Positions 9,081-18,462 are shown, numbered from the stretch's first letter. The stretch: 64,000 bases of DNA from Methylorubrum populi (GCA_036946625.1 JAQIIU010000002.1:930001-994000), one strand, 5' to 3'. Notes: generated from the letters alone by a model not told the origin. Numbers and translations: made by a program.

Positions 9081-11963
9081 CTATACTTCGCCCATGTCAT
9101 CCTCAAACGTGCGGATAAAGCCAATCAGCCGCTCCAGAATCCGATTGACCACTTTCCGTCGCTCAAGAATTTTCGGCTGCACCTTTAGCGCTGCAACGAC
9201 ATCATCACGTAAAGGATTCTGACCACTGAAATTGAAGTGATCGACCAGCTTGTCAAATTTCGCCCGGTCCAGCCCCTCTTCCGCACATATGGCAGTTAGT
9301 GTGACTTCCTTCTCCTGATCCCAATATGCCTTGAACGCCCCCCCAACATCATCGCCGGGCTTAAGCTTCGGCATGTTCTGATGAATGAACTTCTCGATCA
9401 GATCGCGCTTGCTTCGAAGCTGCGCGTCGGACGCCACCATGTCCATGATATCGGCAACGCGCTTCTCCGGAGCTTGGACCGGGCTGGCGTCCGCGCTCTC
9501 GTCGGCCTTGATCTCGCGGAGCAGGTTTAGAATGTAGGCGACGTTGATGCGATCCGTTCGGACCAGCTCGATCTCGAAATCGACGTCGTTGACGATCGAA
9601 GCCGTTCCCTCTTCGCGAGATTTGCGCGTCGATTCGTAGATATCGAGATACTTGCTCTTAAAGTCATCGAACGTCTGATTGTCGAGCTTGAGCTGTCCCC
9701 AGTCGAACTCGGCAAAGACACTCAGTATATTGCGCAGCCGTGCCAACTCTCGGAAGGTACGGACGAACGCCAGTTTGGCATTTTCATCTTGCAGCGTGTC
9801 GACGGCATCAACCGTCGGCGTCAGGGCGCGTAGCATCGCCGCTGCCTCATTGAACCGCGCGACGTAGCTTTCGTAGGGATCGATCAGGATCGTCTCGTTC
9901 GCACCCTTGTCGGCGAACAAGGCGATCGCCTCGTCCGTGGCATTTTTCAGATTGCGGAATGCGACGATATTTCCCTGCGACTTGACCTCGTTGAGAATGC
10001 GGTTGGTGCGGGAATAGGCTTGGATCAGGCCATGCTGTTTGAGGTTCTTGTCGACGTACAGCGTGTTGACCTTCTTCGCGTCGAAGCCCGTGAGGAACAT
10101 CGCCACGACGAGCAGGATGTCCACCCGGTCGGCATCCTTGGCGTTTTCCCGTTCGCGTTCCTTGATCCGTTTCGCGATGTCCTTGTAGTAGCTGTAGAAG
10201 CTCAGGCTGTCCTTCGTAGAGAAAGCGGTGCCGTACATCGCGTTATAATCGGCGATGAAGCGATCCAGCTTGTCGCGACTATGTGCGTTGACCGGCGTGT
10301 CGCGGGCGATGTCGAATTCCGGCTCGCTGATGAGGCCGTTGGCGTCCCTGTCGTCCTCGTTGGTGCCGTAGGTGAAGATGGTCGCCACGCGCAGGTCGTG
10401 CAGACCGGCCGCTTTCTTGCGCGCGAAAGCCTCGTAATACTGGATCAGCGCGTCGACACTTCCGACAGCCATGATCGCTGTGAAGTCGCGGCTATGCGTC
10501 TTCCGCCCGTGATTGGCGATGATCCAATCCACGACGCTTTCGATCCGGTCCGGGTTCTCGAAAAACTCCCGCGTGTCGATCCCGGCGACCTTTTCGTCGA
10601 TCAGGCTGCCGTCACGCCTGCGCAGCTTGCCCCAGTATTCGACCGAGAAGCGCAACACGTTCTGGTCCCGGATCGCGTCGGTGATGACATAGCGGTGCAG
10701 GCATTCGCCGAACAAATCCTTGGTCGTTCGCGCGATGGCTTCGCTCTTGTTGGCATTATCCTTGAAGATGGGCGTGCCGGTGAAGCCGAACATCTGGTAG
10801 TTCGTGAAAAAGCTGGTGATGCGCTTGTGCGTGTCGCCGAACTGAGACCGGTGGCATTCGTCGAAGATGAAGACGATCCGCCTGCCCTTCAACGGCTCCA
10901 TCTGGTCGAGGAACTGCTGCTTGGAAATCGCGGCGTTCAGCTTCTGGATGGTCGTCACGATCAATCGCGTTGGATCGGTAAACTGACGGACCAGCTTGTG
11001 AGTGTTGTGCGTTCCATCGACGCTGCCGTCGCTGTAGGCGTTGAACTCGCGCGTCGTCTGGTAGTCGAGGTCGGCGCGGTCCACAACGAACACGACCTTG
11101 TCGACCTCCGGCATTTCCGTGAGGATTTGTGACGCCTTGAAGCTGGTAAGCGTCTTCCCAGACCCGGTGGTATGCCAGATGTAGCCGCCGTGGACGCTAT
11201 TCTTCACCCGGTCCACCAGCGCCTCGACGGCATAAAACTGATAAGGCCGCAGCACCATCAGCTGCCGGTCGCCCTCGTGCAGAACCGTATATTTCGCGAT
11301 CATCTTCGACACATGACATTTGTCAAGGAAGGCGTCGGCGAAATCCGCGAGCGGGTTGATCGCGACGTTGTTCACGTCGCTCCAGGTGAACGTCTGCTTG
11401 AAGCTCTGCTTTCGGTTGTTCGCGTAATAGCGGGTATCGACCCCGTTCGAGATTACGAAAAGCTGCACATACTGGAACAGCCCGCGCCCGGCGGTATAGC
11501 TGTGCCGGTGGTAACGGTTGACCTGATTGAACGCTTCCTTGATCTCCAGACCGCGCCGCTTCAACTCGATCTGGATCAGGGGCAAACCGTTGACCAGCAG
11601 GGTTACGTCATAGCGGTTCTGGTACGAACCCTCCTGCGCGATCTGGCTCGCGACCTGATAGCGGTTGTGACACCATTCGCGGGTGTTCATGAATTCGATG
11701 TAGAGCCGTGTACCGTCCTCGCGGGTCAGATCGTAGCGGTCGCGCAGCGTCTTCGCTCGCTCGAACACGTTGCCCCGGTCGAGGTGGTTTAGCACCCGTG
11801 CAAATTCCGCGTCGGTCAGCGTGACGGCGTTATGCACTTCCAGTTCGGCCTTGAGGTTGGCCAGCAACGTCGCTTCGTCCGCAATCACGACACGCGACCA
11901 TCCACGCGCGACCAGCCGGTCGATCAGATCGCTTTCAAGCTGGGCTTCAGTCTGCGTCGCCAT
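9081..11963 (-). CDS. hsdR: Type I restriction enzyme, R subunit
   Basis: About 960 residues. The N-terminal nuclease domain has the PD-(D/E)xK pattern D....QIELKRRG near residues 125-140. Two RecA-like motor domains follow, with Walker A HTTGSGKT at about 263-270, DECHRSQFG at about 365, and FTGTPI. The C-terminal helical domain ends at EDDMGEV. It translocates DNA and cleaves it away from the unmethylated recognition site, in complex with HsdM and HsdS. ATG 11963 is preferred to the GTG two codons upstream because AGGGGG lies just before it. Last gene of the minus-strand hsdM-hsdS-abi-hsdR operon; it overlaps the abi gene by 17 bp. Confidence 0.93.
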   Translation of the reverse strand: MATQTEAQLESDLIDRLVARGWSRVVIADEATLLANLKAELEVHNAVTLTDAEFARVLNHLDRGNVFERAKTLRDRYDLTREDGTRLYIEFMNTREWCHNRYQVASQIAQEGSYQNRYDVTLLVNGLPLIQIELKRRGLEIKEAFNQVNRYHRHSYTAGRGLFQYVQLFVISNGVDTRYYANNRKQSFKQTFTWSDVNNVAINPLADFADAFLDKCHVSKMIAKYTVLHEGDRQLMVLRPYQFYAVEALVDRVKNSVHGGYIWHTTGSGKTLTSFKASQILTEMPEVDKVVFVVDRADLDYQTTREFNAYSDGSVDGTHNTHKLVRQFTDPTRLIVTTIQKLNAAISKQQFLDQMEPLKGRRIVFIFDECHRSQFGDTHKRITSFFTNYQMFGFTGTPIFKDNANKSEAIARTTKDLFGECLHRYVITDAIRDQNVLRFSVEYWGKLRRRDGSLIDEKVAGIDTREFFENPDRIESVVDWIIANHGRKTHSRDFTAIMAVGSVDALIQYYEAFARKKAAGLHDLRVATIFTYGTNEDDRDANGLISEPEFDIARDTPVNAHSRDKLDRFIADYNAMYGTAFSTKDSLSFYSYYKDIAKRIKERERENAKDADRVDILLVVAMFLTGFDAKKVNTLYVDKNLKQHGLIQAYSRTNRILNEVKSQGNIVAFRNLKNATDEAIALFADKGANETILIDPYESYVARFNEAAAMLRALTPTVDAVDTLQDENAKLAFVRTFRELARLRNILSVFAEFDWGQLKLDNQTFDDFKSKYLDIYESTRKSREEGTASIVNDVDFEIELVRTDRINVAYILNLLREIKADESADASPVQAPEKRVADIMDMVASDAQLRSKRDLIEKFIHQNMPKLKPGDDVGGAFKAYWDQEKEVTLTAICAEEGLDRAKFDKLVDHFNFSGQNPLRDDVVAALKVQPKILERRKVVNRILERLIGFIRTFEDDMGEV

Positions 11964-12639
11964 TGCCACCCCCTTCGGCGAGAGTGCCGGCGTCGCGTTC
12001 CGCGTTCAATGCCTCCTGCTCATCCGCATAATCCTTCAACTGAATGACGTAATCCTCCGGATACTGGGCGTGTAAGGCGCGACTATAGCTAAGCTTGCCG
12101 GGAAGATCAGTATTCGCATCGAGGTATGTATTGAATGCTTCGTTGTCATCATAGGGCGGAACGAACGCTCGCTCAGGCTGCAACGCAAAGAAGCTGCCCA
12201 GCATGTAGCGGGCGATCGCCTCTGTCAGGTTCAGCACCAGCCGCGCAAGGCTGCGGTCGCTCTGCAATTCCTTTGGCACCGCGCGACCGTGGCTGATATC
12301 ACCACGCTGGTTGCGCAATTCCCCAATGATCTGGACCAAACTCCCAGCCCGGCGTGGGAAATCGATCTCGATTATGTCATCACCGGCAGCAAGGCATTTG
12401 AGCGCATCACGCACCTGGGACTGCACGGAGGAGTTCGCGAATGCCTTCGCATCCTCTGGAGGATTGAGTCGATTGACGATCGTCTTAGAAATTCCCTGAA
12501 ACAGCGCCGTGCAGCACTCGATTGTGATATCAGGATGTAAAACTTCGTTCGCTTCTGCTTCGTCGATATGCTTGATATAATAACGAAATTCGCTATTTTC
12601 CTCGCTGTGGCGTTCAATCAGTTCACGAAGTGTTTGCAT
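11947..12639 (-). CDS. Abortive infection-like protein within hsd operon
   Basis: About 230 residues. The section IIGELRNQRGDISHGRAVPK (about residues 118-137) resembles the conserved core of the abortive infection C-terminal domain (Abi_C), which has R-N-x-x-G-D-x-x-H-G. The N-terminus is a helical domain (LRELIERHSEENSEFRYYIK). No enzymatic motif is evident. It lies between hsdS and hsdR and overlaps hsdR. The ATG at 12639 follows a weak GAATAGG; a TTG at 12657 overlapping the hsdS stop is possible. Its location predicts co-expression with restriction, perhaps as a back-up defence; this function is inferred. Confidence 0.65.
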   Translation of the reverse strand: MQTLRELIERHSEENSEFRYYIKHIDEAEANEVLHPDITIECCTALFQGISKTIVNRLNPPEDAKAFANSSVQSQVRDALKCLAAGDDIIEIDFPRRAGSLVQIIGELRNQRGDISHGRAVPKELQSDRSLARLVLNLTEAIARYMLGSFFALQPERAFVPPYDDNEAFNTYLDANTDLPGKLSYSRALHAQYPEDYVIQLKDYADEQEALNAERDAGTLAEGGGNGDAD

Positions 12640-12653
12640 CCTATTCAAACCCT

Positions 12654-13889
12654 TCAAACGAACATCTGCTGCAATAGGCCCTTTTTGAAAGTCTCCATTT
12701 GAGCAACCTTTGCTGAAGCCGCAGCAATTTTGTCATCAATGGCACCAAGGAAAGCAGCCACTTTCCGCTGTTCGTCGAGATGGGGCAGGCATATCTTCAA
12801 CTTGGACAGGTTGGGCCTCGATATACCCAATACCGAGATGCCTTGAGCAATCCGCATAATCTGTTCACGCAGCGCTTGGCTTTGAAATAGATAGGCAGAG
12901 AATCCTAAAGCAAGAACACCTGCCTTTGGGCGAGCGATATAGGTGTGAAGTCCAGCAACCAATGACATGGGCGCGACTTCAATTACCTCAACAGCCTTTC
13001 CTATATCAGCATAATCTTCAGATGCGTCGACGATAATCACGTCGCCGGGTTTGCAAAATGCGTCTTTCCGAATATTCGAAGGAAGCGCGTCGTTTTTGAT
13101 AAATGGGACAGACTCGGCACTTTGCCGAAAGCGGGCGGAAAACTTTCCGTGGATGTCGCCATAGTGGATGTTCTGAACTTCACCCTTCTCGTAGGTCAGC
13201 ATTTCGCGCGACAGGCTGTTTGTCGCCACCCAATCGAAAACCGAGCCAAGTTCACAAGCGGTCCAATCCGGAAAGGCGGTGGCATCGTCGCGGGTGAAAC
13301 GGAGGGATCGGTCGAAGAGGCGCTGCATAACGCCCTTCTTATATCGAGCAAGGGCAACACGCTGCCGATGCAACAATTTGATACGCTCATCCACCAAACC
13401 AAGAAAATGGGCGATTTTGCGCTGTTCGGCCGCCATGGGAAGTACCATCGGCACCCTAGCAAAATCTCGCGCGTATAGTCTAAGCCGGTCGCTAGTCAGA
13501 CCATAAGAATACGCCCAGAGCAGATATACGGAACGCTTGCGCTTGAACCAGTGATCGAAGAATGCAGTAACCGTATCGGGCTTCGGCTGGAGCACGACAT
13601 AGGCGGGACTGACCATGCAGTCCTCGGGTGCGCGACCCACAGCACCCTGCCACATCCGCATCATGTTATAGACGTGATCGTCCTTGAAGACCCGGAGATT
13701 GGCCTCATCCGGCGCGTTGCTTGCGAACTCTCGTTCCAGCGAGTCACGGCGTACCATTCCTTGGTCCATCGTGACCGAGTAAAGCGGCAGACCTTCTATC
13801 GCGCGCTGGCGACGGCTCCTGAACGCATCGTCTCCATGCCTGGGCTGCCAAGCATCTTTAAATTCAGGAAAGCGCAGGCTCGGCGTCAC
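12654..13889 (-). CDS. hsdS: Type I restriction enzyme, specificity subunit
   Basis: 411 residues with two target-recognition domains separated by a conserved helix. The first half ends in AEQRKIAHFLGLVDERIKLLHRQRVALARYKKGVMQRLF and the second in a copy of the same pattern, DEQRKVAAFLGAIDDKIAAAS...KKGLLQQMF. These paired helices set the spacing of the bipartite recognition site and contact HsdM. The gene starts with an ATGA overlap on hsdM. The recognition sequence cannot be predicted from the protein by eye. Confidence 0.92.
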   Translation of the reverse strand: MTPSLRFPEFKDAWQPRHGDDAFRSRRQRAIEGLPLYSVTMDQGMVRRDSLEREFASNAPDEANLRVFKDDHVYNMMRMWQGAVGRAPEDCMVSPAYVVLQPKPDTVTAFFDHWFKRKRSVYLLWAYSYGLTSDRLRLYARDFARVPMVLPMAAEQRKIAHFLGLVDERIKLLHRQRVALARYKKGVMQRLFDRSLRFTRDDATAFPDWTACELGSVFDWVATNSLSREMLTYEKGEVQNIHYGDIHGKFSARFRQSAESVPFIKNDALPSNIRKDAFCKPGDVIIVDASEDYADIGKAVEVIEVAPMSLVAGLHTYIARPKAGVLALGFSAYLFQSQALREQIMRIAQGISVLGISRPNLSKLKICLPHLDEQRKVAAFLGAIDDKIAAASAKVAQMETFKKGLLQQMFV

Positions 13890-15505
13890 AACGGGGCCTC
13901 GATGCCCAATTCCTTGCAGAAACCGGCAATCAGCTGGTCCACATCGGCCATGCCTTCATTGATCGTCTTCAACTCCGTCAACACCGCGTCCAGATTGACG
14001 GGAGCCTCTTCTTCGAACGTATCGACGTAACGGGGAATATTGAGATTCCAGTCGTTCTCCTCGATTTCGCCCATCGTCGCGACATGGCTGTAACGGTCGA
14101 TCGCCGTCCGGTCGCGATAGGTGGAGATAATCCTTTCCACGTCACCGTCACGCAGGGTGTTCTGGTTCTTTTCCTTCTTGAAGTTTTCAGGGCCGCTTGC
14201 GTCGATGAACAGGATATCGTCCGGGTTCTCGCGGCACTTCTTGAACACCATGATGCAGGTCGGAATCGCGGTGCCATAAAATATGTTCGCGGGCAGGCCA
14301 ATGACGGCATCCAGCCAGTTGCGCTCCGCAATCAGGATCTTGCGGATTGCCCCCTCGCTTCCGCCCCTGAACAATGCGCCGTGCGGAAGGATGACCGCCA
14401 TCGTGCCATTATCTGCCAGATGATGCAGCATGTGCAGGACGAAGGCGTAGTCAGCCTTCGAGGAGGGCGGCAATCTGCCGAACGTGCTGAACCGGTCGTC
14501 GGTGGTGAAGCTGGGGTCCGCGCTCCAGTCCGCCGAAAATGGCGGATTGGCCACGACAGCCTCGAACTGCCGCCCCTCATGTTCGTCGCGCCTTAGGGTA
14601 TCTTCCTGCTTCAGGTTGAATTGCCGGTAGTTCACCCCGTGCAAGATCATGTTCATGCGCGCGAGATTGTAGGTCGTGCGGTTCAGTTCCTGCCCGAAAA
14701 AACCCTTCGCAATGTTACGGATGCCTATCTCGCGCGCCACGCGCAGCAACAGGGAACCAGACCCGCACGTCGGATCGTACACGCTGTCGAGCCGCGTCTT
14801 GCCGTTGGTGACGATGCGGGCAAGGATGGTCGATACCTGTTGCGGGGTATAGAACTCTCCCGCCTTCTTGCCCGCGCCGCTGGCGAACTGGGCAATGAGA
14901 TACTCATAGGCATCGCCCAGCACGTCGCTTTCGGCGTTGTTGAGCTGGAAATCGATCCTGTTCTTGTCGCTAAGGCGCCCCATGACCTTTGCGACGAGTT
15001 CGTTGCGGTCGGCCACGGTGCGGCCAAGCTTGGTCGAACCGAGATCCATATCCTCGAACAGGTGGTCGAAATCCTCCTCGCTCTCCGTCCCCATCGTAGA
15101 CTTCTGGATGTTGGTGAGGATGCGGCTAAGATCGTCGAGGATGAAGTTGTTGCCCTTCTGCGCGCCCTTTGCCGCAACCGCCTCGAACAGTTCGGACGGA
15201 CGCAGGAAATAGCCCAGCTCCTCCACCGCCTCCGCGCGGATAGCATCAAGATACTCCTCCCCCTCGTCGGTGCCTTCCCGAAGATCGCCGTAGGTGATGC
15301 CGTCTGCTGCCAGAATATCGTTGGCGTACATGTGCATCCGCTCGGACAGGTAGCGGAAGAAGATGAAGCCGAGGATGTAGTCCCGGAATTCGTCGGCATC
15401 CATCTTACCGCGCAGGTCGTTCGCAATCTTCCACAACGCATCCCGCAGTAGCCGTTTCTGCTCCTCAGTCATGCGTCGGTCGTATCCCTTTGGTCGGTTC
15501 GCCAC
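13886..15505 (-). CDS. hsdM: Type I restriction enzyme, N6-adenine methyltransferase subunit
   Basis: 539 residues. The N-terminal HsdM domain (about 10-150) is followed by the methylase domain GEFYTPQQVS, the AdoMet motif DPTCGSGSLL (about 240-250) and the catalytic NPPF (about 318-321). It methylates adenine in the HsdS-defined site and is needed for both protection and restriction. An in-frame ATG at 15472 (MTEEQKRLL) is an alternative start. It is first in the operon; the 132 bp between it and the toxin-antitoxin pair presumably hold the promoter. Confidence 0.93.
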   Translation of the reverse strand: MANRPKGYDRRMTEEQKRLLRDALWKIANDLRGKMDADEFRDYILGFIFFRYLSERMHMYANDILAADGITYGDLREGTDEGEEYLDAIRAEAVEELGYFLRPSELFEAVAAKGAQKGNNFILDDLSRILTNIQKSTMGTESEEDFDHLFEDMDLGSTKLGRTVADRNELVAKVMGRLSDKNRIDFQLNNAESDVLGDAYEYLIAQFASGAGKKAGEFYTPQQVSTILARIVTNGKTRLDSVYDPTCGSGSLLLRVAREIGIRNIAKGFFGQELNRTTYNLARMNMILHGVNYRQFNLKQEDTLRRDEHEGRQFEAVVANPPFSADWSADPSFTTDDRFSTFGRLPPSSKADYAFVLHMLHHLADNGTMAVILPHGALFRGGSEGAIRKILIAERNWLDAVIGLPANIFYGTAIPTCIMVFKKCRENPDDILFIDASGPENFKKEKNQNTLRDGDVERIISTYRDRTAIDRYSHVATMGEIEENDWNLNIPRYVDTFEEEAPVNLDAVLTELKTINEGMADVDQLIAGFCKELGIEAPL

Positions 15506-15637
15506 CCTCTATCGGCGATCGGCGAGAGGCGCACGCCCTTTCCGTGCTCGCGGACAGGAAAGGCGTCGAAACAAGAGGATGTGCTGCTGCGATCCAGCGA
15601 CCGTAGCGTCATTCTCGGCATGGACTGCCCTTGCATG

Positions 15638-15961
15638 TCACGCTGCCTCGACCGCATGCGCTTCGATCGAGACGCCGAGACGCTTACGCACGGCGCCGAA
15701 AATCGCAGCAAGATTGTCCATGCTGGGATTGCCTTTCTCCGACAGCATCCGGTGAAGGCTCTTGCTTGGCTTTCTCGTCTCCTCCGCGAGCGCCTCGAAC
15801 CCAACCGACGCATTGACGAGATCGCGCAGGATCAGGCGCGCCGTGTGTGGCTCACCGTTTAAGAACAGCGTCGCCGCTTCGTCGAGTAGCGCCTTCGAGA
15901 AAGCGGGATCGCGCGCCATGCGTTCCTTTACCGTTTCCCTGAACTCGCGTGTCAGCGTCAT
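15638..15961 (-). CDS. HigA-like antitoxin, HTH family
   Basis: 107 residues. The C-terminal half is a helix-turn-helix (FEALAEETRKPSKSLHRMLSEKGNPSMDNLAAIFGAV) of the addiction-module antidote type. The N-terminal FRETVKERMARDPAFSKALLDEA is typical of HigA-family antitoxins paired with Gp49-like toxins. It starts 4 bp after the toxin stop and would neutralise it and repress the shared promoter. Confidence 0.8.
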   Translation of the reverse strand: MTLTREFRETVKERMARDPAFSKALLDEAATLFLNGEPHTARLILRDLVNASVGFEALAEETRKPSKSLHRMLSEKGNPSMDNLAAIFGAVRKRLGVSIEAHAVEAA

Positions 15962-15965
15962 CGCA

Positions 15966-16304
15966 TCACCTCTTCGCTTTCCTGGCCGCCGCCTTGCGCG
16001 CTTTGTATTCCGCGAGCAGCACCTGCGCCCGCTCGATGTCCGCCTGCTGCCGCTTCTTTGTCCCGCCCGCGAACAGGACGATCAGCGCATCGCCGTCCTG
16101 CGCGAGATAGATGCGGTAGCCCGGTCCCCAGTCGATCCGGTACTCGCCGAGACCACCACCGATCCATTTAACGTTCGACGTGTTGCCCGCCTCCAGCCGG
16201 ATAGTCGCAGTCGTCACCTTTGCGGCAGCAAGCGCGTCAAGATCGTCAAACCACAGCCTGAACGGGCTGCTACCGTCCTCCCGGGTGTATTCCTCGACGA
16301 TCAT
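15966..16304 (-). CDS. HigB/RelE-ParE superfamily toxin
   Basis: 112 residues from ATG 16304 (MIVEEYTRED). The fold pattern matches the phage-derived Gp49-like/HigB toxins: an FRLWFDDL opening, two helices, VKWIGGGLGEYRIDWGPGYRIYLAQDGD and a C-terminal LFAGGTKKRQQADI helix. Family members are ribosome-dependent mRNA interferases. It is the first gene of a toxin-antitoxin operon, with the toxin upstream, as in higBA. Within the conjugative element it probably stabilises inheritance. Confidence 0.8.
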   Translation of the reverse strand: MIVEEYTREDGSSPFRLWFDDLDALAAAKVTTATIRLEAGNTSNVKWIGGGLGEYRIDWGPGYRIYLAQDGDALIVLFAGGTKKRQQADIERAQVLLAEYKARKAAARKAKR

Positions 16305-16313
16305 AACAGCCAC

Positions 16314-16588
16314 TTGAGTAACATATAGGTTACCGTCCGTCTAGCGACGGGCTGCCGTTCGGCAGGGCCACTAGGGGCGCTGCCCCACGCGCGGGTCAAG
16401 GGATCGCTGTCGCTCGTCCGGGCCGGTATCCCCGGCCTTCCTCCACGTCGTTCCTCCGTTCCGTGCAGGCCGGGCGATCCCCCTCCGGCCCGGACGCCCT
16501 TGCCCCTTGCTACCCCCGCTCTCGCCGAGGGGCAGGAGGTCAGACGCGGCGCTGCGCTGCGCTGACCTCCAGACCGAAGGACAAGGCC
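16314..16588. other. Intergenic leader rich in inverted repeats
   Basis: This 275-bp GC-rich stretch separates the divergent toxin and methyltransferase genes. It has no credible gene. It contains a 9-bp inverted repeat, GGAGGTCAG (16535-16543) and CTGACCTCC (16562-16570), ending 18 bp before the methyltransferase ATG, plus several shorter GC palindromes. The hairpin could occlude translation of the methyltransferase or be a protein-binding site. An origin function is possible but unsupported. Confidence 0.35.
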
Positions 16589-17257
16589 ATGACCGACACC
16601 GCCCAGGCTCCCCGCAACATGATCTTCAACGGCGATTGCATCGACGTAATGCAGGTGTTCGATACCGGCAACATCGACTTCATCCTGACCGATCCGCCCT
16701 ACGTCACCCACTACCGCGACCGGCAGGGACGCAGCGTGAAGAACGACGACAACGGGCGCTGGCTCAAGCCGGCGTTCGCGGAGATGCACCGGGTGCTCAA
16801 GGACGGCGGCTTCGCGGTCAGCTTCTACGGCTGGAACAAGGTGGACCTGTTCATGGAGGCATGGCGCGGGGCGGGCTTCCGCATCGTCGGGCATCTGGTG
16901 TTCCGCAAGCGGTATGCGTCGTCGTCGCGGTTCCTGCGCTACGAACACGAGCAGGCGTATCTTCTCGCCAAGGGCAATCCCCGGATGCCGGCGCGCGTCA
17001 TCCCCGACGTGATCGACTTCCCTTACAGCGGCAACCGGCTACACCCGACGCAGAAGCCGGTCGAGGCGTTGCGCCCGCTGGTAGAGGCGTTCAGCCGGCC
17101 GGGGGAACTGGTGCTGGACCCGTTCAGCGGTTCGGGATCGACGCTGGTGGCGGCGCAGGCGCTGGGGCGCGATTGGGTCGGCATCGAACTGGACAACGGC
17201 CACTATCACACCGCGACCAGCCGGCTGGCGGAGGCGCACCGCAGGGCAGCCGCATAG
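16589..17257 (+). CDS. Site-specific DNA methyltransferase (N4/N6, beta-type order)
   Basis: 222 residues from ATG 16589. The catalytic motif IV TDPPY is at residues 34-38 and the AdoMet motif DPFSGSGSTL at about 177-186. Motif IV before motif I is the beta-class arrangement of the N6_N4_Mtase family. There is no matching restriction gene beside it, so it is probably an orphan methyltransferase that marks or protects the element, as on many conjugative plasmids. Adenine-N6 is more likely than cytosine-N4, but DPPY occurs in N6 and some N4 enzymes. Confidence 0.88.
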   Translation: MTDTAQAPRNMIFNGDCIDVMQVFDTGNIDFILTDPPYVTHYRDRQGRSVKNDDNGRWLKPAFAEMHRVLKDGGFAVSFYGWNKVDLFMEAWRGAGFRIVGHLVFRKRYASSSRFLRYEHEQAYLLAKGNPRMPARVIPDVIDFPYSGNRLHPTQKPVEALRPLVEAFSRPGELVLDPFSGSGSTLVAAQALGRDWVGIELDNGHYHTATSRLAEAHRRAAA

Positions 17258-17531
17258 GCTGCCCCACCATCGCGAGCATCGCCCGCCGACCACCTGCCGG
17301 CGGGCGGCCATGCCTCCCACAGGTCGGCATGGCCGCGTATGGCGCGCTCGCCGGGCTGCGCCCGGCTCGCCAAGACTTGATTAAATACATCCGATATGGA
17401 AGAAGTTGTTTACCAATATCGATCGCGCAACGCGATCTACATATCTGCAAATACCATCTGCAAACTTCAATCGAACTAATCGACGCTTCCTCTTTCCAGC
17501 GATGCTGCGCTGGCAGGAAAGAGGGGACGCC
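17258..17531. promoter_or_regulatory. AT-rich intergenic region with hairpins
   Basis: 274 bp without a gene. The first part is GC-rich with a GCCGGGC-TGC-GCCCGGC stem near 17352. Then the composition drops sharply in a block around 17375-17480 (GATTAAATACATCCGATATG). Finally there is a strong hairpin with arms CTCTTTCC (17490-17497) and GGAAAGAG (17516-17523), extended by CAGCG/CGCTG, ending 8 bp before the next ATG. The AT block is a likely promoter; the hairpin may attenuate or be a binding site. An origin of replication for repA is a further possibility. Confidence 0.4.
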
Positions 17532-18327
17532 ATGCCGAATACCGATTGGCGCACGCCGGCTACCTACGCCCATGCTCGAAACATCTCGACCGCCGGCTTC
17601 GCGTGGGAATTCCTCCGCCGCGATCCCGACTATCGCCGCGACTTCCGGCACGTGAAGGCGTCGCCGCGCGGGGCGGTCGAGGTGCAGGCGGCGTTCACCG
17701 ACCGATGGGGGTTGCGATTTCCCAGCGGACCCGGACCGGCCTGCCGACGAAGCACCCCCGTTCTGGTCGCCCTGGCTGCTGCCTGACGCCTTCGAGCTGC
17801 GACGCGCGGTTCTACCACCGGACGATCCGGCCGCCGCTTTACCGATCCGCCTCTCCGAACTGTCCGGCCTCGACGTGCGCCTATCCGTGGACGGAACGTG
17901 GCACGGCGTATGGCGCACGATCGGCGCCGCCCATCGCTTCCACCTTGCTATCCCGCCGCCAAGCGACGCCGCAACCTACGTCGTCGTCCTGCCGCTGGAC
18001 CGGTTGCTCGAACTGCGCGCCGACGCCGTCGTGCGTTTCTGGCTCGCCCTGCAAGGTCGCCCACCCGGCGACCGGCGGCACGACCTGCCGGCGCAGACCC
18101 GCGCCCGCCTAATCCTCGTCCTCCGGGCTTTGGACGGCCGGCTGACCGGCGCCAGCTACCGCGACATCGCGAAGGTGCTGCTCGGCTTTCGCGGCGGCAA
18201 GGCCGATTGGGACAGCGATCCGCGCAAGAACCAGGCCCGCCGCCTCGTCGCCGATGGGCTGCGCATCATGCGGGGCGGTTATCGCGACCTGCTCGTCTAT
18301 CCGGTCCGGCTGCCGCACCGCCGCTGA
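17532..18327 (+). pseudogene. DUF6499/DUF2285 protein, frameshifted
   Basis: The N-terminal part from ATG 17532 (MPNTDWRTPATYAHARNIS, then WEFLRRDPDYRRDF) is the DUF6499 'transcriptional regulator' domain. Near 17724 the frame breaks; the continuation lies in the next frame as ADPDRPADEAPPFWSPWLLPD and runs to the stop at 18327 with the DUF2285 domain (VLPLDRLLELRADAV...LILVLRALDGRLTGASYRDIAKVLLG). Removing one base around 17722-17726 joins the two into one protein of about 264 residues. Either a natural mutation or an assembly indel. Such proteins are common beside repA in integrative elements and probably regulate it. Confidence 0.75.
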
Positions 18328-18462
18328 CCGCCTCCGCGCCGGGGTGCCGGAATCGCACCCCTCCGATTCCGACACGCTGCACGCCGCCGGTTCTCCGCCA
18401 CGGTTCGCCATAGCCCGCTGCCGCCCACCGGCAGCCCGCCACGCACCGCCGGAGACCCGACC

